Shown: piece after piece, positions 57,508-64,000 of the stretch
Layout: each line of letters begins with the position of its first letter
Position numbering within the stretch: the stretch's first letter is position 1
NCBI GenBank assembly: GCA_963682055.1
Contig: OY821746.1
Span: 20,712,481-20,776,480 of the forward strand
Direction of reading: 5' to 3'
From: Primula veris
Lineage: Eukaryota > Streptophyta > Magnoliopsida > Ericales > Primulaceae
Length of the DNA stretch: 64,000 nt
Made by a program: the position numbers and the translations under genes
The notes under the pieces: model-generated
Databases searched by the model: none
What the model saw: only the letters and a program-made list of their open reading frames with translations
Told to the model about the DNA's origin: nothing

Positions 57508-58563
57508 TCATGGATTGAACTCCACGGTTGTACCATTCTCAGTTGATTGCTTTCCAGTTATCACCTCACCTTTGTCATTGCCTACTATATGGCTCTTATT
57601 TTCCTCTATAACGACAGCATCTGATTTTGCTTCCTCTGCATTGTCAACTTTTTTCTCTTCCCCAGCCGATAACTCCTCAACCATCTCTTTCACTTCCGAA
57701 TCATCCGTTTTCCCTTCATCATTCTGAGTTATTTCAGAAACAACAGTAATTTCCACCTCTCGAGGTGCATCGGAAACCCCATTGTCCGCGTTTCCATATT
57801 TTTCGACCTTTTCAGCATTACCCATTTCAAAATCTTGTCCAGGCTTAGTTTCCTCCAGAGCATTACCACTCTTTCCATCTGATTGATGGGTTTCTGCCAC
57901 ATCATCATTCTTGATTTCTTCAGCAACACTTTCCTTGGGGTTCTCAGCTTCCTTCATAGTTATTTCAATGTCGGCTTCTGTTTTCTCAGTTGGAACTTCA
58001 TTTCCAACACTTATCTCAGATTTCTCTCCTTGAACGTCAGCATCTTTGCCCACAACAATCTGTTCAGAAGCGACATGCTTTTCATTGCCTTCTTCACTTC
58101 CATCAACAGTTTGCTTTCCTTTATTATCAGTTTCCTCAGCACTTTCTCCCTTTTCTTTGTTTATAGCTTTCTCCTCAGAAGCTGTTTCCATTTCACTGTT
58201 TTCTTTCTTTTCAGGGATAGCATCTTTTCCTTTATCATCCGTTTCTTCAGCAGTAACTTCTTTTTCTTTGGTTTCAGATTCGTCCTTTCCTTTGGTTGCT
58301 CTTTTTTTACCAGAGCTTGTCCTGCTTCGTTTTGTCGAAGGCAGCTCAAATTCAGGTTCGGGACCCGCCTTTGCTTTCACACTGATCCTCGACGATCTCC
58401 TTGGTGTTTCACCACTTCCCCAGTCAAACTCAGACAGGTGTGGCCCCCCAGGGTTTGATTTCAGGTATTTCTCCAACTGCCTTTTGCTGGTGATCTCTTC
58501 GCCCGTTGGAGCAGTGAAAGCGACCTCATTTTTCTTTGGTGTGCCACTTTTTTTAGGCGTGTA
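57508..58563 (-). CDS. MBD10/11-like methyl-CpG-binding-domain protein, 3' exon (partial gene)
   Basis: After an acceptor (TTTACAG) at 58564-58565 the exon is open in phase 0 for 351 codons and stops at 57508. It begins [40 protein letters not shown] and [20 protein letters not shown], the C-terminal two-thirds of the plant MBD as in Arabidopsis MBD10 and MBD11. The tail (about 70-351) is a long low-complexity region rich in Glu, Lys and Ser with many EE, KK and NDD runs and a [11 protein letters not shown] basic patch that may serve as a nuclear signal. The family acts in chromatin; MBD10/11 types are thought not to need methylated CpG. The first exon, which should carry the start and the ...PxGWKKxF segment, is not visible between 58564 and 60588. 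Confidence 0.88.
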   Translation of the reverse strand, partial: YTPKKSGTPKKNEVAFTAPTGEEITSKRQLEKYLKSNPGGPHLSEFDWGSGETPRRSSRISVKAKAGPEPEFELPSTKRSRTSSGKKRATKGKDESETKEKEVTAEETDDKGKDAIPEKKENSEMETASEEKAINKEKGESAEETDNKGKQTVDGSEEGNEKHVASEQIVVGKDADVQGEKSEISVGNEVPTEKTEADIEITMKEAENPKESVAEEIKNDDVAETHQSDGKSGNALEETKPGQDFEMGNAEKVEKYGNADNGVSDAPREVEITVVSEITQNDEGKTDDSEVKEMVEELSAGEEKKVDNAEEAKSDAVVIEENKSHIVGNDKGEVITGKQSTENGTTVEFNP

Positions 58564-58654
58564 CTGTAAATAGATAATTAACGAAAAGCTAAATGAAGGG
58601 TTTGCGAATATAATTTTTTTATGGAGAATCTAAAATAAGAAAATAGAGCAAATA

Positions 58655-59225
58655 TGAAGCAAGTACTGTGTATCACTTTGAGTTGATTACAAAGACGAAG
58701 CAATCAAAACCAATAACTAGTATTTGCTGCTTAAATATTACAGTAGAAACATTAAATTTGAAGAATCGCTAAACTATCATTTTAAGTCTCCTCTATACGC
58801 CTTCAACTTTTGAAACACCACACAAGACCTTTCGTCTTCACGTCAATTATAGCAATTTGTATCCTCTCAGCTTCCCAATAGAAACTAAGAATAAACAATT
58901 ATACTGGAACTAAACCTAAGACCACAATCCTCCTGGAAATTAAGGGAAATCCAATTAAGCAGAAAGGTGAAATAAGAACATAACATCATGTACCTCTCCG
59001 AGGTGATTACTAACACAATGCAATCAAAACATGTTACCAGAATTTGCTTTTTTAACATCAGTAGAAACATTAATGAAGGATCACTATACAGTCGTTTCAA
59101 ATCTCATCTATCCCTTGTTGCCTTCAACTCTTGAAACACCATAGGACCTCAACGTCAATTGCATTTTAACTAAAATTCAAGCAGGTTCTCCCCAATAGAG
59201 ACAAAGTATAAACATTCAGACTACA
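58655..59225. repeat. Diverged tandem duplication in the MBD intron, offset about 350 bp
   Basis: 58655-58905 and 59012-59225 share AGCAATCAAAAC or TGCAATCAAAAC, AGTAGAAACATTAA, GCCTTCAACT, TTGAAACACCA, ACGTCAATT and CCCAATAGA in order, with many indels. Confidence 0.65.
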
Positions 59226-59229
59226 ACAA

Positions 59230-60588
59230 CAAAGAAAACCATAATCATAAGGAAATAATAATAGACAAATGAAGAATGAGGCCAAAAGCCCGCTTACCAT
59301 AGGCCACCTAGTAGCCAGTTGGTCCACCGACCTTCAATCCCATTGCCGACTCTTTTTTAGTCTGCTAGATATAAATGTCAAGTGAAACTAAATAAATATG
59401 TCACTTAATAACCCTTATGCCAGTTACCTCAATTGCAATGCAGGCTCTTAACAGTCCTTTCCGTATTTGATTATAAGTGACTATTCCCACATAAGAAACA
59501 AAATCATAGTGGTTTAGGTAAAAAAGAGTTTTAAGGAACTTAATTGCAACTATATACAACACAAAGTGGAAAAGGTAGTTCCAATTAATATATGTTTATC
59601 AACAACATAAAAAATCAGGATCTCTCTCTCTCGTCATCAAAAACCTTTGCGCGTTTAGAAATACAACCTAACATAGTTGCACGAAGCGTGAGCGGGGAAA
59701 CGAATGGTAGTAGAAGTGAGGAAGCCCTGTCTGAAGCACCTAAAAGAAGAAATATATTTTTTAATAATTTTATGCAATAAAATACTATTAAAAGATAATA
59801 TTTTTTCAATACTTTAAAAGTAAAATTCAAAAAAACAATACTTTATATAGGTTAAAATAAGGTTGGGTTAGATGTGGTTGTGGTTGTGGTTGTGGTTGGT
59901 GTAGTCATATACAAAGTGGGTGTTTATAGGACTGCATAATTTTCCATTTTCTTATCTCTCTACTTCTCAATGTTAACCTGTATCTCTTTCCACTTCTACA
60001 TGTGGTGATGGGAAGCTTCCACGAGCTTCCGAGTCCGAAGCATAAGTTAGGAGCTTCGTGCGACTATGCTTCTTAAGATGGACAAGAACAGCAAAAAACT
60101 CATCATTTATGTAATTGCTAAAATGTTTGCTAAAATAAAGAACAACTTGAACAGTTAAAACCAACTGAAGAACACGAAGTAAGTGGATATGAAGGAAGAA
60201 TGTATAGAAGTCCCAACACTAAACCCTAGTCTTTAAAACTTATACCTTACGAAACTGATAAATGTGACCCTAAAAGCTAAGGTCCTTAACAACCCACAAT
60301 GTATTTTAACTTCTACACATAATTAGAGCCAGCAGAATTATCCAAAATGAACATGCTACACCGCTATTGGTGGTACTTATTCCAGAGACGTAAACACCAA
60401 CAAAATCTGTAAATTGCAGTTACTAAAACCTTTTTGCCCGCACACATAAGCAGCCTTAAATGAGCACATGAGAGATTTGACACCTAAGCAAAGCATAAGT
60501 GTCCTCCACCTATAGGGGTGAATCACCTAATTCAGGTCCAAGAAAATGATCTCGTTTCTTGTTCGGTTTAACTGTGCATCTTAGTCTT
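59230..60588. other. Probable MBD intron or upstream DNA
   Basis: No exon with MBD N-terminal sequence seen. A TGTGGTTGTGGTTG simple repeat lies at 59875-59900. Confidence 0.4.
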
Positions 60589-63500
60589 CCAACATTTTCG
60601 TCTGTGCCAGAAATTTTTGTCGGAACATTAGTCTTTCCAGATTAACTGATCCACATTAAACATTGCATACATCCTTCCAAATAACTTCATTATCTATATA
60701 TTCTATCACTGACATTCTTCAACCAATTTAGAAGAATTTATATTTTTTCGTTCAATGACAACCATTTTATCAACTCATTTACACATTAAGCTCACGGTAA
60801 TCTTGAATTTTCTTCCTAGCGATACAATTTCTCCATACTTGTGTTTGTAACAATAACAGTAGGTACTAGCTATAGAAATCAATACTTGTTTTTTAAGCAA
60901 CACATTTAAGCACCTAATATAATTCTACTATTTCCAGCATAATTACAGAAAAAAATCTGGACAAATCCCCTCTAATCTCCATTAAACATAACATGCAAAT
61001 AGTATACGCAAACTTGTATTAAACTCACACATTATTGTACTGTGAGATGATCTAGAATAGTATATTCTAGATCAGTTTGACAATTCATATACTGGAGATT
61101 CACTAACTGAATTTATGTGATTTGACCACATGATAGCGAACAATTATCAATTAATATGTTTCTGCTCTAGGATACTGCAGTATTACTAAATTCACTAGTT
61201 TCCTTCTATTCTTTTTGAATTCTTAATGCAAGAATATGCAAGCATGTACTTTTATATGGAGTATGTGTTTAATTATCTTTTACCTTCCCATGTACTCTCC
61301 AAAAGAATGTGCTTCTTAACCAAATTAATTCATTTATAGAAGAAAGTCCAGATTCTATCTATTTACTTACAAGTTATATTATCAAGCTAATGCCCTTACT
61401 CAATCCTAGAAGTAACCGATGCTCAATGGTAGATAGTGATAACAATTAAACTAAAGTCATTTAAAAAAATCTGACCAAAACAAAACAACCTATTAGACCA
61501 GGTAACCAACAAGCCGGTTCAGTCGATAACATAAAACATGAAGTGGATAAAATAGGCAAAGCAAAAAATTCAAAAAACTGATTGTTACCAAATCCCACAC
61601 AAGCCCGCTCTAGGAGTCGAACAAATATCCTGGGTACAAAAAGGAGAATATTACTCCCGTGACAGATCGTAAGGCCATAAACTTCATAAGCAGATGATCT
61701 ACGGGTGGTTGATGATTTACTTGTCACGCCAAAATATTTTCCAATATTTACACTAAGAAGTGGATCTCAATGAACGGGATATGACGCACACTAGCAGAAC
61801 GAAAAACAACTCAGATGTTTTAGCATCAAGCAAATTAATATTCTGACCATGACTTCCCATAGTTTCAGACAACGGTTACACTAGAGTTTAATCGTCGATC
61901 ATTTCTAGCTGAACACTTCCCACACACTACCATATGAATACTTGAGATCTCAGAAAATTGAAAAAAGGATAAAGCACGCATTTGTTTTCTCTTTCTAGTG
62001 GATTATATTCCTGTGAACAATTTAGCAACGGAAGTTGTATTTATGGTAAAAGAGATGAAATGAAACGTGTGGAATCAATTATTTGACTTATGTTGCAAAG
62101 GGTGGGAGAGACAAAAATACCACACTATATATCTATATAGAAAAAGGGAAAGTAAAAGGTACTAGACCAAAACTTGTACTTATAATGTGATAACTACCTA
62201 TGGGAGTTAAGTAGCTAACGGGATAACCTATTAAGCTATTACAGAGTTCATATTTTTCTTTTTGCCAAATGGCCATATGAGGTCTCTGTGGTCGTCCATT
62301 TATTAGAACATCAAATGTCGACATACAAAACTATATCGAATTGAATGTGGAATTGGATATGAACCCTTCCTCACTTTTGATAGGACGACAATCTATAGCA
62401 TCGACAAGTTCCTATAAACATATAATGACTACAATTATGATACCACGCAGGAGCAACCGTTATATATCATGAATACAGCAAATAGAAACTTCCCAGAGAT
62501 ACCACAAAGTGATATTTCCACAATTGCGAAATGATTACTTCACGTATAGCCACTGATAGGACCAGACATGCTTTCACTAGACCATTTTCATGTTTTCAAC
62601 AACAGGTACTCTGACAAATTCCTAACTTCTATTCAAGCGAAAAAGACAACTGATACAAACATCTGCTGAATTTCTATGACCAAAATATGAACTCAAGATG
62701 GAAACTGCATAACTTCGCTAAATTACAAGTAAAAAACCTAACTCAGTTAATCACAGATAAAAACCGTATTACCTTTACCCAACGTAGAGACAGGCCATAT
62801 AAAACTGAAAACCACATATCAAGCTTAAATGAGAAAGAGAGCACAAAACTTTAAGCAAGATAAGGAAACAGTTAACCCCTACGCCAATCATATTCAGAAA
62901 AACGATTCCAATTATAGCAGCTTCGGTTAAGAAAATTTGTGATCTACCAAATTATAACACTTCAACAGGACGAGAAATCTAGAGACCCAAACTCCACCAT
63001 AAATGCTTCAAGATCAAATTTAGCTCAAATAACCTATTTCGATGTCACAAATTGCGGCCGAAAACTAGCCTATTAAGAAGAGAAACTTCTAAAATCTAGC
63101 TCCAATGGAATTCCTCAAATTTAGCACAAACATCTAAGATTAAACATATTAATTGTCACTTCAAACAACAGTGCAGTGGAGAACAACTAATTAAACGACG
63201 AATCATTAACCTAGCTCTACAAAGAAAACTTCAAACCCATGTAAATATGGTGAAACCGCCAAATTAATAATATGGTCAAACCGCCAAATTAATGCCACAA
63301 ATGTGTGTAAAATCAGCTAACCTGAAGCTTCTAAACCCTAGCTCTGTCAGAATTCCTCCAGACTTAACAGGACTATCTCGTACTTAACTAAATTAATTGC
63401 CACAAAAAGAAAACACAGTGGAAACATCTAAACACTCAGTTAAGCATTTGAAACAAGCCCTGCTACAAATGCTTCAAAACCATACAAATTTTGGTCTGAT

Positions 63501-64000
63501 TACTCTAATTAATGCCATAAGATCACTTAGAACAACTAATTACATAGATAAACATTTAAAACCCTAACTCCATCAAAATTCCACCAAATTCCACACAACA
63601 AGCTAATTTTAGTAAATTACAACAGCTAATTGTATATACAAGAATTTAAAACTCCACTTGCCGAAAAAAAGAATTTAAAACTCCAGCTCCGACAGAAATT
63701 CTACAAAACTTAACACAAAGACCTAAATTTTACCAAATTAAAAGAGGTAATTCCATATATAAGAATTCAAAAAGGCCTACCTTCCATCAAAATTCTACCA
63801 AATTAAACACAAAAGGCTCAAATTGATTAAATTGAAACAGCTAATCACATCGTTAAGATTCAAAACCCTAGCTCCAACAAAATCCCATCTAATTCAACAC
63901 AAAAAAGCTCAAAATTACTCAATTAAAACAGCTAATTATATAGATAAGCATTTAAAACCGTAGCTCCACCAAATTCAACACAACGAGCTCAATTATACCT
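60589..64000. repeat. Duplicated block A, copy 2 (continues past the window end)
   Basis: It matches 37446 onward from CCAACATTTTCG at about 97% identity by eye, with small indels. The equivalent of the last 110 bp or so of copy 1 lies outside the window. Since it sits upstream of the MBD exon, it may be intron or promoter DNA of that gene and thus the source copy. Confidence 0.92.
62980..64000. repeat. Tandem repeat with AAACCCTA motif, block A copy 2
   Basis: Same array as 39820-40896. It has one extra unit at about 63565-63670 and lacks 12 bp near 63965. The array runs to the window edge. Confidence 0.75.

Noticed and set aside
57883..58573. Long plus-strand open frames over the MBD exon
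   Set aside because: They are the antisense of the Glu/Lys/Ser-rich tail, giving Ser/Phe-rich nonsense with no domain.
1..64000. CRISPR arrays, bacterial-type operons, or a coordinated defence or biosynthetic cluster
   Set aside because: The window is plant chromosomal DNA with scattered unrelated genes; the repeats present are transposons, minisatellites and segmental copies.

Overview
This window looks like plant nuclear DNA, most likely from a dicot, although no single marker fixes the species. It is AT-rich. Its genes contain GT-AG introns. Its proteins belong to plant families: a phytocyanin, an organelle-type PPR protein, a GH17 beta-1,3-glucanase and an MBD10/11-type methyl-CpG-binding-domain protein. 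It also carries plant transposon types: Ty1/copia, an L1-like LINE, MULE-like, hAT-like, Tourist-like and fold-back elements. Genes are sparse and independent of each other. I see no operon, no CRISPR array and no gene cluster acting as one pathway or system.

Layout. 1-16 kb: no recognised intact gene. There are several exon-like minus-strand segments that I cannot name, many short diverged duplications, a composite DNA element near 5.4-7.1 kb, and a MULE-like element with a tRNA-like core at 14.9-15.4 kb. 16.4-17.2 kb: a broken ANTH-domain (AP180/CALM clathrin assembly) pseudogene. 19.6-20.7 kb: a two-exon phytocyanin gene on the minus strand. 21.9-22.8 kb: a fold-back element and a Tourist-like MITE. 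24.6-29.4 kb: a young Ty1/copia element with a long open pol frame but no gag, protease or primer-binding site. Its left LTR is followed by a copy of the DNA that flanks the right LTR. 30.6-32.0 kb: an intronless PPR gene (minus). 33.3-36.3 kb: a 5'-truncated, frameshifted LINE with a perfect 40-bp-arm palindrome just after its coding region.

36.1-42.3 kb: a complex duplication. Block B (LINE tail plus RNase H fragment) appears twice, with block A (about 3.45 kb) between the copies. A second copy of A lies at 60.6 kb and runs off the window end. 42.5-43.1 kb: a hAT-like MITE with an 8-bp target duplication. 45.9-48.3 kb: a GH17 glucanase gene (minus) with a separate signal-peptide exon. 48.3-57.1 kb: AT-rich intergenic DNA with MITE-like elements. 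57.5-58.6 kb: the main exon of an MBD10/11-like gene (minus). Its first exon is not visible before the block A copy begins.

The four credible genes act separately: copper binding at the cell surface, organelle RNA metabolism, cell-wall callose hydrolysis, and chromatin. The most interesting signals are structural: the B-A-B/A rearrangement, the copia flank duplication, the perfect palindrome, the tRNA-like core inside a MULE-like element, and unexplained coding-like segments in the first 14 kb. I did not find a convincing new biological system.
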